A stretch of DNA of 64,000 bases from Acidiluteibacter ferrifornacis (GCF_009909615.1 NZ_WWNE01000003.1:369220-433219); one strand, 5' to 3'; positions 19,101 to 28,600 are shown, numbered from the stretch's first letter. Program-made: numbers and translations. Notes: generated by a model not told the origin, from the letters alone.

Positions 19101-19657
19101 TATTATTAATCTTTCAGTTTAGTTCTATTTCTAAGCCTACCATCATAATGATGGCAATCTTTTTAAGCTTTATTGGTGTATTCTTAGGTCTAGTGATTAC
19201 TGGATGGAACTTTGTGATCATGATGACGATGGTGGGAATTATTTCACTTGCAGGAATTGTAGTAAACAATGGTGTAGTGCTTCTAGACTATACAGATATA
19301 TTAATTGAGAGAAGAAAAAAGAAAAATGGACTTGGGAAAGGAGATCTACTTTCTAGAGAGGAAGTAATGGAAGCTATTGTTGTTGGTGGAAAGGCAAGAT
19401 TACGTCCAGTAATACTTACGGCGATTACAACTGTCTTGGGTTTAATTCCCTTAGCTATTGGATTAAATATCGATTTCTTCTCCTTATTCACAGAGTTTGA
19501 TCCCAAGATTTATATGGGAGGTGATAACGTAATCTTCTGGGGTCCGTTAGCATGGACTGTAATATTTGGATTAACATTCGCAACATTCTTAACACTTATA
19601 GTAGTGCCAGTTATGAACTATTTAGTCTATCGATTAAAAATACGTTTAGCGAAATAA
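16166..19657 (+). CDS. RND family efflux permease (HAE1/AcrB-like)
   Basis: The 1163-residue inner-membrane antiporter has TM1 near residues 37-55, two large periplasmic loops and about 12 membrane helices in two repeated halves. The proton-relay helix reads GMLVDNGIVVVEN, with Asp429 kept but Asn430 where AcrB-type pumps usually have a second Asp. The symmetric helix in the second half reads SLAGIVVNNGVVLLDY. The protein is longer than typical AcrB (about 1050), partly from a hydrophobic insert near 530-575 between the halves. It pumps out an unknown substrate together with the adaptor and TolC encoded directly upstream. Confidence 0.93.
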   Translation: MSEEIKNNDLPEKIQPSEVNTEEKEFGLSSWAIDNPTVIYVMIAIFLFLGLSSYFGLPRESFPEIKETKIYISAPYPGNTAEDIERLIVDPLEDELDDVSNVVEILSTSQEDYGIITVEFDEDISVEDAKVKVKDKVDAAKSSEDWPTFNGAKVEPNVFDLNLSEEMPIVNYNITGDYPIEKLKEYAEYLEDAIEKVPEIKQVDIRGAQEKEVEVAVDVYKMMAAKVSFQDVQNAISNGNVTMSAGNLINSGQRRTIRILGEIDRPMDLENFVVKSEKGNSIYLKDIATVKFQAEETTTYAREWGEQVVMLDVKKRAGKNMISAIEQANKIIEEAKENYIPSDVQITSANDQSAMTINQVNDLVNNIIFGIILVILVLMFFLGFRNALFVGFAIPMSMFMSFMVIELLGYTMNTMVLFALVMGLGMLVDNGIVVVENVYRLMSEGMSRYEASKKGIGEIAVPIIISTATTVAAFVPLGFWPGVMGEFMVYFPITLSIVLGSSLFVAIFINSMLVSKFMEVDEKVLPFKKLIRNIIILVVLGVFMMIVGGAVRGLGTLMIFTAIMLLMYRYVFKKWADNFQRKTLVTFENWYESSLKFALRKKNAYYFFFGTIVMLFVSLFLFGGSVGSGRTKIEFFPDNKPNQIIVYIEYPQGTDIDKTNEITKSIEKRVYAVLRDEQYVDDGYNFMTESVVSQVGEGAGNPQTDGGSAAEMPHRGKITATMREYKYRRGEDSETLRLKVQDALRGVYPGVSISVEKDAAGPPIGYPINIEVSGKDYTELIDVAERIRNFINAQNVPGIEELKIDVNKSKPAIQVEVDRQKAGELGVSAGQVGNQLRSSIFGIKAGVYKEDGDDYDIYVRFNEDLKKNPSALFNQNIIFRDQATGTIKEIPISTVATQKNTSGFSAVKHIDLQRIVTVYSGVLPGANANEIVNILKNKMLDFETPKGVEYAFTGEIEEQGKQMAFLLGALATGLGLIMLLLIFQFSSISKPTIIMMAIFLSFIGVFLGLVITGWNFVIMMTMVGIISLAGIVVNNGVVLLDYTDILIERRKKKNGLGKGDLLSREEVMEAIVVGGKARLRPVILTAITTVLGLIPLAIGLNIDFFSLFTEFDPKIYMGGDNVIFWGPLAWTVIFGLTFATFLTLIVVPVMNYLVYRLKIRLAK

Positions 19658-19749
19658 TAGAACTATTAAGGAATTTTAAGAAACAATGATATAACAATCC
19701 AAAAGCACTACCGTTATTGTATCGGTTATATAGAGGTTTAGGTTTGGTT

Positions 19750-19790
19750 GAATGGGGATAATAACAGTAGTTATTGTCCCCATTCTTTTT
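19750..19790 (+). terminator. Rho-independent terminator of the efflux operon
   Basis: A 16-bp stem (19750-19765 with 19770-19785, one G-U pair) with loop AGTA is followed by five T. It lies about 93 nt after the permease stop. Confidence 0.8.
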
Positions 19791-19915
19791 AAAATTGACT
19801 TTAATAAGGTATTGGCTAGAATAAACAAGTAATTGACAATTGCCATAAGCTGTGATAGTAACAATGCAAAAACGAATGTATTCAATCTATAAGGCCTTTA
19901 AAAACAAATATTTCA

Positions 19916-19923
19916 TACATTTG
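19916..19923 (+). promoter_or_regulatory. -7 box of dxs promoter
   Basis: TACATTTG matches TAnnTTTG, with expected initiation near 19930 and a leader of about 30 nt to ATG 19959. No clear -33 TTTG. Confidence 0.5.
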
Positions 19924-19958
19924 TTTCATTACAAATTTCTCCTCTCAATTCGATTAAT

Positions 19959-21893
19959 ATGAGTGAATTTAAAGCCGGTGAATTACTAAGTCAAATTACA
20001 GTACCTGCTGATTTAAGGAAGTTTAAAGAAGAAGATTTACTTCAAATTTCTAAAGAGCTACGCCAATATATAGTGGATGTGGTCTCTGTTAAAGGAGGTC
20101 ATTTTGGTGCTAGTTTAGGGGTGGTTGAAATGACAGTTGCTCTCCATTACGTTTTTAACACACCGTATGATCAACTCGTGTGGGATGTAGGTCATCAAGC
20201 TTATGGACACAAATTATTGACAGGAAGAAGAACAGAATTTCACACAAACAGGATTTATAAGGGTTTAAGTGGATTTCCAAAAAGATCAGAAAGTGAGTAC
20301 GATACATTTGGAGTGGGTCACTCTTCTACTTCAATATCGGCTGCATTAGGAATGGCCGTGGCCTCACGATTAAAAGGACAAAAAGATAGACAACACATTG
20401 CTGTAATAGGTGATGGCGCTATGACAGCAGGTTTGGCTTTTGAAGGATTAAATCACGGTGGAGTAGAAGACTCAAATCTACTAGTTATCTTGAATGACAA
20501 CTGTATGTCTATTGACCCAAATGTTGGAGCATTAAAAGAGTACCTAACTGATATTTCAACGTCTCATACCTATAATAAAGTAAAAGATGAGGTATGGACT
20601 CTACTTGGTAAAGTGAGTAAGTTTGGTCCAAATGCTCAAGCTATAGTTCAGAAAATTGAGAATGGTTTGAAAGGAGCTTTATTGAAACAAAGCAATTATT
20701 TTGAATCATTGAATTTTAGATATTTTGGCCCAATCGATGGCCACGATGTGAACCACATGACCAAGGTTTTACAGGATTTGAAAGATATTCCTGGTCCCAA
20801 AATATTGCATTGCTTGACCAAAAAAGGAAAAGGATATCAACCAGCAGAAGATGGGAGTCCTACTAAATGGCATGCACCAGGTTTATTCAATAAAGATACA
20901 GGGGAAATAATAAAAGTAACACCAAAGAATCCTCAACCACCAAAATATCAAGATGTTTTCGGACATACCATTGTAGAGTTAGCTGAGAAAAATGAAAAAA
21001 TAGTGGGAGTTACCCCAGCTATGCCTTCAGGAAGTTCATTGAACATAATGATGGAAGCCATTCCTGAAAGAGCTTTTGATGTAGGTATTGCAGAACAGCA
21101 TGCAGTTACTTTTTCTGCTGGCATGGCTACTCAAGGATTGATTCCATTTTGTAACATCTACTCTTCATTTATGCAACGTGCATATGACCAGGTGGTTCAC
21201 GATGTAGCTTTGCAGAATTTACACGTAGTATTTTGTTTAGATCGTGCAGGCTTTGCAGGAGCAGACGGGCCAACACATCACGGAGCGTATGACATTTCTT
21301 ATATGCGATCTATTCCAAATATGATTGTAGCTTCTCCAATGAATGAAGAAGAGTTGCGCGACATGATGTACACTGCTCAAGAAAAGAATAATGGGCCTTT
21401 TTCCATCCGTTACCCAAGAGGAAATGGGGTGATGCCCAACTGGAAAACTCCTTTGAAATCAATGAAGATTGGACAAGGGAAGAGAATTAAAAATGGGGAA
21501 GATGTGGCCATTTTATCATTCGGGCACATAGGAAACTATGCTATTGAAGCTTGCGAACGTCTAGCTGAGAACAATATTAGTGCAGCACATTACGACTTGA
21601 GATTTGCAAAACCATTAGATGAAATGCTGTTGCATGAAGTATTCGGAAAGTTTGATAAAATCATCACTATTGAAGATGGGTGTGTGATGGGTGGAATAGG
21701 AAGTGCAATTTTAGAATTCGCTGCTGACCATCAATACAAGAATTCTACTGTTGTTAGATTAGGAATTCCTGATGCATTTATAGAGCATGGTTCACAAATG
21801 GAACTGCACAAAGAATGCGGATTTGATCCTGAAGGTATCGCACAAACTGCTGCTAAATTAGTTGGTATAAAATTGAATAAGCAGGCTGTATAA
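19959..21893 (+). CDS. dxs: 1-deoxy-D-xylulose-5-phosphate synthase
   Basis: The 644-residue thiamine-diphosphate enzyme condenses pyruvate and glyceraldehyde 3-phosphate in the first step of the MEP isoprenoid pathway. Recognisable parts are HFGASLGVVEMTVALHYVF, WDVGHQAYGHKLLTGR, the thiamine-diphosphate motif starting GDGAMTAG (151-158), then the transketolase pyrimidine-binding domain (VGIAEQHAVTFSAGMA; FAGADGPTHHGAYD) and the C-terminal domain (ITIEDGCVMGGIGSAI). Length is normal. It is a monocistronic plus-strand gene bounded by a terminator that also serves the convergent lipoprotein gene. Confidence 0.97.
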   Translation: MSEFKAGELLSQITVPADLRKFKEEDLLQISKELRQYIVDVVSVKGGHFGASLGVVEMTVALHYVFNTPYDQLVWDVGHQAYGHKLLTGRRTEFHTNRIYKGLSGFPKRSESEYDTFGVGHSSTSISAALGMAVASRLKGQKDRQHIAVIGDGAMTAGLAFEGLNHGGVEDSNLLVILNDNCMSIDPNVGALKEYLTDISTSHTYNKVKDEVWTLLGKVSKFGPNAQAIVQKIENGLKGALLKQSNYFESLNFRYFGPIDGHDVNHMTKVLQDLKDIPGPKILHCLTKKGKGYQPAEDGSPTKWHAPGLFNKDTGEIIKVTPKNPQPPKYQDVFGHTIVELAEKNEKIVGVTPAMPSGSSLNIMMEAIPERAFDVGIAEQHAVTFSAGMATQGLIPFCNIYSSFMQRAYDQVVHDVALQNLHVVFCLDRAGFAGADGPTHHGAYDISYMRSIPNMIVASPMNEEELRDMMYTAQEKNNGPFSIRYPRGNGVMPNWKTPLKSMKIGQGKRIKNGEDVAILSFGHIGNYAIEACERLAENNISAAHYDLRFAKPLDEMLLHEVFGKFDKIITIEDGCVMGGIGSAILEFAADHQYKNSTVVRLGIPDAFIEHGSQMELHKECGFDPEGIAQTAAKLVGIKLNKQAV

Positions 21894-21907
21894 GGACTAC
21901 TAAACAT

Positions 21908-21946
21908 AAAAAAGGCGCTTGAATATAGATTCAAGCGCCTTTTTTA
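21908..21946. terminator. Bidirectional terminator between dxs and the lipoprotein gene
   Basis: A perfect 11-bp stem (GGCGCTTGAAT at 21914-21924, ATTCAAGCGCC at 21929-21939, loop ATAG) is flanked by A-run and T-run, so it can end transcription from both sides. Confidence 0.88.
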
Positions 21947-21957
21947 TAATATTTAAT

Positions 21958-22488
21958 TTACTTCGCGTTATCATATGACTTTGCAGACTGAATCATTTTC
22001 TTTACTGCACTCTCACTAAATTGCTCACTTTCAAAACTCTTAATCTCAACTTTAAATCCATCTGCATCATACAGATAGAAAAACTGAAATTCAGGGTCTA
22101 TCCCACTATCAGGAATAGACTTCTTCCAAAACAATAAATTTGGAGTATCCTCAACAAACTCTACAGTATAAACCTGCTCATCCATCAATTCAGCTTTTTT
22201 CTCTTCAATTGATATTGGTTCTTGTTGCAACTCCATACCAAAACGGTCTCCTACCCGAATCTGTAAACTACCCCAATTGGTACGCTCAAATTCAGGAGCT
22301 CCGAAATCTTCATTAGGGACATAAATAGCTCCTTCGAAACCATGGTCCCTAAGATTTACCATCGTCATTCCTTCTACATTGGCTACCTCTTCAGTTGTTT
22401 CCTCCGCTTGAGAGCTAGTTTCGCCACCACAAGACCACATTAAAAATGTAGAAAAAGCAATTATTCCAATTCGTGTAATATTCTTCAT
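21958..22488 (-). CDS. Lipoprotein of unknown function
   Basis: The 176-residue product has a lipoprotein signal peptide with lipobox MWSC (Cys20), followed by a low-complexity Glu/Thr spacer (SSQAEETTEEV). The globular part contains VNLRDHGFEGAIYVPNEDF and IRVGDRFGMELQQ, followed by FFYLYDADGFKVEIKSF. I do not recognise a named family. It is convergent with dxs through the shared terminator and lies just downstream of the large alpha-2-macroglobulin gene on the same strand, but it has its own -7 box. Confidence 0.75.
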   Translation of the reverse strand: MKNITRIGIIAFSTFLMWSCGGETSSQAEETTEEVANVEGMTMVNLRDHGFEGAIYVPNEDFGAPEFERTNWGSLQIRVGDRFGMELQQEPISIEEKKAELMDEQVYTVEFVEDTPNLLFWKKSIPDSGIDPEFQFFYLYDADGFKVEIKSFESEQFSESAVKKMIQSAKSYDNAK

Positions 22489-22504
22489 AGCTTTTATTTT
22501 TTAG

Positions 22505-22512
22505 CAAATATA
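22505..22512 (-). promoter_or_regulatory. -7 box of lipoprotein gene promoter
   Basis: The minus strand reads TATATTTG. A GTTG lies 20 nt upstream as a partial -33. Initiation would fall about 10 nt before ATG 22488. Confidence 0.5.
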
Positions 22513-22540
22513 TCATTTGCAATTATATCAACCAACAACA

Positions 22541-25500
22541 CTATTTAATCGTAACACGAACCCCATTACTATGGGAAGTAAATTCAGGCGCATACATACA
22601 TTGCACCTGCGTAATCCCATTGGAAAATTGCCCCGAAATATTAGCTCTCAACTCATATTCAAAAATATAGACTCCTTTTCTCAAATAAGAGATGAAGAAA
22701 TTAGTAGCTGCATCTTTTGTACTTTCATAATAGCCTAAACCATCTTGATATTTATAACTTGATATTACGTTTATCGGCTCAAATCCTGATGCTCGCATAT
22801 CTTTTAAATGCACAAATTCTAAATCTCTGTCGGAACGCAACTCCACTCTTACAATCACCTTATCTCCTAGTTTGATAGGAGTCTTTTCTGTAACCTTTTG
22901 AAGCTGTTTTCCTGAATTAGTTCTTACTTCAATGAATAACTCTTTTTCTAATTTCAATGGTGTTTCCGCAAAAGTAATTTTATCCAAATCCTCAAAATAC
23001 TGCCAGTAAGCTGCACCCCAAGCCACACCTTCGTTTGATTTTTTAACCGTTATGTTTCCCATTTTTGGAGACACATCTCCACCAGTCCACGATTTCTTAA
23101 AGTAGCCTGTACCGGCTTCCGTTTTCAACGATGGATCATTTGCTGGATCTAATTGCTGATCTCCAACAATTAAACTCACTGTATTTTCCATTGTCAATAC
23201 ATCCGTTCCTTTCAACAATAAAGCATAGCAAGCATCAGCCGTAGCTTTAGTGGTTTTCCAATCTTGAGTTTGCTTTTGTTTCAGCAACCATACTTTTAAT
23301 AATTCTAAGGAGGTCTTATCATCTAACACCTCATCAAAAGCCTCTATCATCAGCGCTTGAGTTTCTATTGGCGCTTGATTCCAATAATACCCTCTTCGAT
23401 TGTCTTTCCAATACATGCCCATTTCATCATTGTAAATAGCAATGTCTTTCGCTGCTTTCATGATTGTTTTGGCAACTTCTACATCCTTATAGCGATTTGC
23501 GGAAAGTGCGATCATCCCTCTCAACTGCAAACTATAATCTAACCAATACTGCTTGGACTGCTTGTAATAATAGTCGAATGCGACTTTGTTTACAGATGAA
23601 ATTTCCTTTTCAATAAAGAAGCTTCTAGCATAAAAATACTGAATCTGAAAGGAAGAAATCTGTTTTTTACTTAAATCAGCTTTGTGATAGATTAATCTAT
23701 CATAGTCCGCTTTTAATTCAGCGTCTAAATAAGCAATTGCTTTATCTAGCATCTGTCTTAATTCCGTGTTCTTTTCGAAATCAATCATACCTAACTGCTT
23801 CAAATGTCCAAAACCACTTACGATGTGTTGAGTGATGTATCGATTTTCCCTTCCGCCATCAAACCATGGCCAAGCACCAGAAGAATACTGCATCTGAACC
23901 AGCTTTTTGGTAGCTCGACTCAGTTCTCTTTCCATCTTATCCAGCTGGAACAACTCACCCAATCGTCGTTTGCGTTCACTCTCGTCTTTTGCATTTCTCA
24001 ACCATGGAGTTTCTTCAATCACCAACGCTTTCAACTCTTGATTTTTCTCTAGGTTAGAAAGCAAAGCATCCGGCTGATACTGTCTCCAGATTTCAAATAC
24101 ACGTTTTATTTTAGGATCTGAATTAGCGATGTGTGTTGCAATGGTATTCGCATACAATCGGCTAAACGTTTGCTCAGCACATTCGTAAGGGTACTCCATT
24201 AAATACGGCAAAGCCTGAATAGCATACCAAGCAGGATTCGAGGTGTATTCTATTGTAAATCGCTCATTAGTCAATGTAGACGAAGTATTATTCACCAACT
24301 TATCAAACGTGAATTGCTTGCTTCCTTTTCCATTCATTGGCAATGGCAGCGTTTCTGTCACTAACATTCTATTCGTCAATACAGGAATCGTTCGCTCTTC
24401 ACCATCACTGTGCGTTTTGCTTTCGCCGATGATTTTATAGGTCACAGCTTGCAACCCTTTCGGGATAGTGATTTGCCAACTCACTACTTCATTTCCTTTT
24501 GAAGAAATAGTCATCTTTTTATTCGCTTTATCTTTGGCCAATAAGTTAATCGGCTTCATGGTTAAAGCATCAAAAAAGGCAATAGTGGCTGCAACTTCTT
24601 GCTCCTTGTCGCTAATATTGGCCATTTTAGTTTTGAACACCAACGTATCTCCTTCTCTAAAGAAACGCGGAGGATTCGGCATGACCATCAGCTCTTTCTG
24701 AGCTACAATTTCTTCTAACGTTGTTCCAATTTTTAAATCGGTGGTGTGCGCCATTGCCATAAACTTATATCGCGTCAATGCATCGGGCATGGTAAAAGTA
24801 AAATCTACTGTACCGTCTTCATTTGTTTCTAAATGTGGATAAAAGAAAGCCGTTTCTCGGAAGTCGGAGCGAATGGAAGGAGGTGTAGTTGGAACAGAAG
24901 TAGGATTTGTCATCGACTCTTTCTCAACAACCTCCACATCAGCATCACTTACTGACCTAACAGCCATAGACTGTACTTCCTCAGCATATACTTCACCTTT
25001 GGAAAAGCTCATTGCAGCATCATATTGAACACCATAGTTTCTATTATAATATTGTCGATCTCCTTCAAATCCAAAAAAATTCAATCCTTTATAATTTAAA
25101 GGGGAGGGTAAGTTATTACCCTTTGGCTCAAAGTAATTAGCAGCACTTACTCTTCTAAAATACTGATCCGATTGCCAATTAGAACGACTATAGTTATTAC
25201 TGTACGGGAAAAAATTCCAACTATTGGCTTGAAACACATCCAAGCTTTGATCGTACATAGAGGCCAACACTTCCGCTTGCACCGACTTTTTCTCTACATC
25301 AGTTACCGTTAGCGACCATGCCTCTTTATTTCCAGGCTCGGTTACATTTCTAAAGGTGCTCAGTTTAACATTTAACTGTTTATTGCTGTATGGCACTGTA
25401 TATTCCATCGATTGATTGAATGAGCGATTATCATAAACCATTAGTAGATTCACACGAAAACCTCCTCGAAATTTTTCTTTCACATCGATTTCAATCACTT

Positions 25501-28500
25501 TTTGTTCCTTTTTCAAAGCAATCCACTCTTTTTTGAGCACTTTATCACCCAACACTAATTCATATAGCACCTTTGCGTCAGTAGCTCTGGAGCCAATTAC
25601 AAATTGGGCTTTATCACCTACCTCTACTTTATTGGTCAGTTGCTTCACCCAAAAAACGGAAGCCACTGTCGGACATTTATCCTTCAGACTAAAAATGGTA
25701 AAATACCGCTCCTGCTTTATTTCATCACCGTTCTCATCTGTAGCTAAGATGTTCAATTTATAGGTTCCACTCGCTAATTCCGAAGGCAGTTGGAGTAATT
25801 CATTGGAAGAACCCTTCGCATCCACCACTCGCTTTTCTACTCCCAACAAACTAGGGTCTATTTCATTTTCACGATAAGCAAAATGAGGGAATTCACTTCT
25901 AAAAGCTGTTTCTTCCAACTGAATCTGCTCAGGAATTTCCCAATACCTTTGCTTGTAAACTTGTTCTGATGCTTTCAACAACTCAATTGAATACTCGATA
26001 TTGGCAGCTACTGGCTCATTAGAGTAATTAGTGGTTTTAAAGGTGAATCCTTTCAATTGGTTCACTTCTATTTCTTTTCCTAAATCAACTTGTAGTTGAT
26101 ACGACTTCGTTCCAATACTAACTGAGGTTGTCGAGCTCTGGGTTTCTCCATTAATATCCATCACATCTGCCACCACCTCGTAAGTGAATGTTGATGTGCT
26201 ATTCGTTGGCGCTTTCGCTAAGAACCTCACTTCAAATTCTCCGGCCGCATTTGTACTTACTTTTCCTTTGGCTATTTCTGCTTCATTATTTTGTGATGGA
26301 GGGAATCTTCTCCAACCATAATAGTGATAATATGGTATTATTTCTCGGCGAGTTACGCGATAACTCACTTCTGCATCCGTTAAGTTCGATCCAGAATACG
26401 CGATGGCTTTTCCTACTACTGCAACTGAATCGTTCAACTTAAAATTCCCTTTTGCAGGATCAAACTTCACTTCAAATTGTGGGCGCTTATACTCTTCTAC
26501 CGAAAAGCCATGTTGTCCAAGGTCTGTTTTTAATCGGTAGTAACCGGTTAATCCGCCTACAGGCAATTGAAAAGAACCACTAAATGAGCCATATTGGTTT
26601 GCTTTTACATCAATAGAAGCCACTTTCTTATAGTTGACATCCATCAACTCCACAGTGCTACTATAACTCGTATTTAGTTTTACTTCCTTTTCTTTAGAGT
26701 CTATCACAATCCCCTTAAAGTAGACCGTTTGACCAGGTCGATAAATGGCTCGATCCGTGAAAAAATTAACACGAGTATTCCACTTCTCTGTATTAGATCG
26801 ATAATTATTATAACTGTAAATACTTTGAGAATACAAGCTATCCTTTCCATTCTTGAACACAATAGAAATACTTCTATTATAAGTATTCCCAATTGCCACA
26901 AATCCATTGGCATCTGTTTTGAATTTTCCAACCTTCCCTAAATTCGAGCTATAGTTTCTATCTTGATACACCTCTAAATCAACACCTCCGATCGGATGAC
27001 CATTTTTACGGCTTAGAACATATATTTCTATTCCTCCATTCGTATTGTTCTGTTGGATAAAACTCATCTCTGACACCCACATTTCTGTAAAAGAAATGGA
27101 TTCCATATTAGAAAAATCAGCTTTAGAAGAAGACATCAAGTAATAATGACCTGTAGGCAATCCTTTTTGAGAAAACTCTGTCGTATGCTGTCGCAAATCT
27201 TCCTGCCCCGAAAAGTTTATTATCCAACTATGGACCATTTTCGAATCCAACAACTTTCGTTTTTGCTCATTGTAGTTCATATTCTCAGAAATTCTTCCAA
27301 AAGGAGAAACCACAATTCGGTAATACATAGTTGAAACATTTCGCCAAGTTGCTTTAAACAACATGGGCGTATTTGGCAATTGAGCTGATTCCAACTCAAT
27401 TTGATGGGATGGCATTTTTAATTGATTCAGCAATGCACGACACTGAACTGCTCCGTAGCTATTAGAATATAGCTTGATGTGCTCTTCACAAAGTGTAGCC
27501 GCTTCTTTTAATTTATTTTTATGAATACTTGCTGTATCAGAATCGTACATCTGCTTATAGTATTTAGCAATTTCAAAAGCAGTTCTAGCAGACTCCGGAT
27601 TACTTTCTAATGTTTCATGCAAAGAAGCAATCGCTCTAAAATAAAGCGCATCAATTCCATCTCCTTGGAAATAGGTTTTTGCAAATTGCAATCGCTTTAT
27701 AGTCGCATCAGTCAATGCCGTCAAGTTATCTTCCTCTAATAAAAAGGCTGTCCATTCTTGGTATAATTTCAGCGCTTTCCATTCATTCGAAAAAGTGTCA
27801 GTGGTTTGGAATACAGCTTTTACAAATTCCTCATTGGATGAAAACACAACAGAGTCTTCAATAGTGAATACATCAATTGGATCAGTTAAACTGGCTTGTC
27901 CTGATGAATAAAAATCGATAGCTCTTTTGACCAACAAATCGTACAGAAATCGTTGCACTTCTTTCTCCTCGTCATAATTAACCGTTTGCTCTGTCAAAAT
28001 CGGTTCAAAATAATTAATAGGTGTACGCTTTAACTTTTCACTTTCTGTTAAAGAAGCGTCGTAGTGAATCTGTATGCGCTTAACAATGGTTTTTAAATCC
28101 CACGTTTTAATATCATCCGTAGGTTCGCCTTGAATCTCGGTTCGCTGATTGAATTTCCAACTGTTTTGCTGATAGTAATTCAGATAAATCGAGCCTAAAG
28201 TAGAATGAAAAATAGCCGAAAGTGGGTAACTGTATTGTTTCGTTTTTTGTTCTAAGTCGATGATTGTTTTTTCTAAACTTTCTTCGGTAAACGAATTACT
28301 CAACCGAGCAATGTATAAAGTGGCTTTATACACTTGATTGTAATTTTGAGTTTTTTCCGCATTGTTTAAGATTTGCTCCACCTTTCGGGCAGCAGTTTTA
28401 TCAAGGCCTACCATCAATAGAGAATCGACTTCAACCCACTCCTTTTTGTAGTCTCCAAAAGACTTATAAACAATTAAATCCTTCTGTTCCGGTTTAGAAT

Positions 28501-28567
28501 TGGTCCATGCAATTAAGCCCGTTAATGACAAAACCAATCCCAATAAAATCAAATATTTTAAACGCAT
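22541..28567 (-). CDS. Bacterial alpha-2-macroglobulin with intact thioester
   Basis: The 2008-residue protein has an N-terminal hydrophobic anchor or signal (about residues 6-22) without a lipobox Cys, then a helical, TPR-like region (about 40-400). MG-type beta domains follow, including an MG2-like segment (WNTRVNFFTDRAIYRPGQTVYFKGIV, about 600). The A2M/complement-like domain around 1235-1290 contains the TFTMPDALTRYKFMAMAHT bait-distal segment. The thioester motif is CAEQ, with Cys1463 and Gln1466. An alpha-alpha toroid and receptor-binding-like C-terminus complete it. Bacterial A2Ms are thought to trap incoming proteases in the periplasm, often beside pbpC; no pbpC is here. Function is by family; the motif is directly visible. 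Confidence 0.93.
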   Translation of the reverse strand: MRLKYLILLGLVLSLTGLIAWTNSKPEQKDLIVYKSFGDYKKEWVEVDSLLMVGLDKTAARKVEQILNNAEKTQNYNQVYKATLYIARLSNSFTEESLEKTIIDLEQKTKQYSYPLSAIFHSTLGSIYLNYYQQNSWKFNQRTEIQGEPTDDIKTWDLKTIVKRIQIHYDASLTESEKLKRTPINYFEPILTEQTVNYDEEKEVQRFLYDLLVKRAIDFYSSGQASLTDPIDVFTIEDSVVFSSNEEFVKAVFQTTDTFSNEWKALKLYQEWTAFLLEEDNLTALTDATIKRLQFAKTYFQGDGIDALYFRAIASLHETLESNPESARTAFEIAKYYKQMYDSDTASIHKNKLKEAATLCEEHIKLYSNSYGAVQCRALLNQLKMPSHQIELESAQLPNTPMLFKATWRNVSTMYYRIVVSPFGRISENMNYNEQKRKLLDSKMVHSWIINFSGQEDLRQHTTEFSQKGLPTGHYYLMSSSKADFSNMESISFTEMWVSEMSFIQQNNTNGGIEIYVLSRKNGHPIGGVDLEVYQDRNYSSNLGKVGKFKTDANGFVAIGNTYNRSISIVFKNGKDSLYSQSIYSYNNYRSNTEKWNTRVNFFTDRAIYRPGQTVYFKGIVIDSKEKEVKLNTSYSSTVELMDVNYKKVASIDVKANQYGSFSGSFQLPVGGLTGYYRLKTDLGQHGFSVEEYKRPQFEVKFDPAKGNFKLNDSVAVVGKAIAYSGSNLTDAEVSYRVTRREIIPYYHYYGWRRFPPSQNNEAEIAKGKVSTNAAGEFEVRFLAKAPTNSTSTFTYEVVADVMDINGETQSSTTSVSIGTKSYQLQVDLGKEIEVNQLKGFTFKTTNYSNEPVAANIEYSIELLKASEQVYKQRYWEIPEQIQLEETAFRSEFPHFAYRENEIDPSLLGVEKRVVDAKGSSNELLQLPSELASGTYKLNILATDENGDEIKQERYFTIFSLKDKCPTVASVFWVKQLTNKVEVGDKAQFVIGSRATDAKVLYELVLGDKVLKKEWIALKKEQKVIEIDVKEKFRGGFRVNLLMVYDNRSFNQSMEYTVPYSNKQLNVKLSTFRNVTEPGNKEAWSLTVTDVEKKSVQAEVLASMYDQSLDVFQANSWNFFPYSNNYSRSNWQSDQYFRRVSAANYFEPKGNNLPSPLNYKGLNFFGFEGDRQYYNRNYGVQYDAAMSFSKGEVYAEEVQSMAVRSVSDADVEVVEKESMTNPTSVPTTPPSIRSDFRETAFFYPHLETNEDGTVDFTFTMPDALTRYKFMAMAHTTDLKIGTTLEEIVAQKELMVMPNPPRFFREGDTLVFKTKMANISDKEQEVAATIAFFDALTMKPINLLAKDKANKKMTISSKGNEVVSWQITIPKGLQAVTYKIIGESKTHSDGEERTIPVLTNRMLVTETLPLPMNGKGSKQFTFDKLVNNTSSTLTNERFTIEYTSNPAWYAIQALPYLMEYPYECAEQTFSRLYANTIATHIANSDPKIKRVFEIWRQYQPDALLSNLEKNQELKALVIEETPWLRNAKDESERKRRLGELFQLDKMERELSRATKKLVQMQYSSGAWPWFDGGRENRYITQHIVSGFGHLKQLGMIDFEKNTELRQMLDKAIAYLDAELKADYDRLIYHKADLSKKQISSFQIQYFYARSFFIEKEISSVNKVAFDYYYKQSKQYWLDYSLQLRGMIALSANRYKDVEVAKTIMKAAKDIAIYNDEMGMYWKDNRRGYYWNQAPIETQALMIEAFDEVLDDKTSLELLKVWLLKQKQTQDWKTTKATADACYALLLKGTDVLTMENTVSLIVGDQQLDPANDPSLKTEAGTGYFKKSWTGGDVSPKMGNITVKKSNEGVAWGAAYWQYFEDLDKITFAETPLKLEKELFIEVRTNSGKQLQKVTEKTPIKLGDKVIVRVELRSDRDLEFVHLKDMRASGFEPINVISSYKYQDGLGYYESTKDAATNFFISYLRKGVYIFEYELRANISGQFSNGITQVQCMYAPEFTSHSNGVRVTIK

Positions 28568-28592
28568 AAATCAATTTTTTTCAATCCTTTAT

Positions 28593-28600
28593 CAAAGATA
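28593..28600 (-). promoter_or_regulatory. -7 box of the alpha-2-macroglobulin gene
   Basis: The minus strand reads TATCTTTG, about 26-33 nt before ATG 28567. It shares the 118-bp divergent gap with the receiver-gene promoter. Confidence 0.5.

Larger units (their letters stand above)
19658..19958. other. Intergenic region between efflux operon and dxs
   Basis: This 301-bp gap holds the operon terminator at 19750-19790 and the dxs -7 box at 19916-19923. A 69-residue minus-strand frame across it contains the terminator and has no homology I recognise, so I do not call a gene. Confidence 0.6.

Noticed and set aside
19676..19885. Minus-strand open frame of 69 residues
   Set aside because: It spans the efflux operon terminator, has no recognisable domain, and is hydrophobic in the way AT-rich non-coding frames often are.
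22504..22520. Small hairpin GCAAAT/ATTTGC upstream of the lipoprotein gene
   Set aside because: The stem is only 6 bp and overlaps the -7 box; it looks incidental and has no T-run.
26704..26941. Overlapping open frames inside the alpha-2-macroglobulin gene
   Set aside because: The main frame is a continuous, domain-complete protein; the shadows have no family resemblance or start signals.
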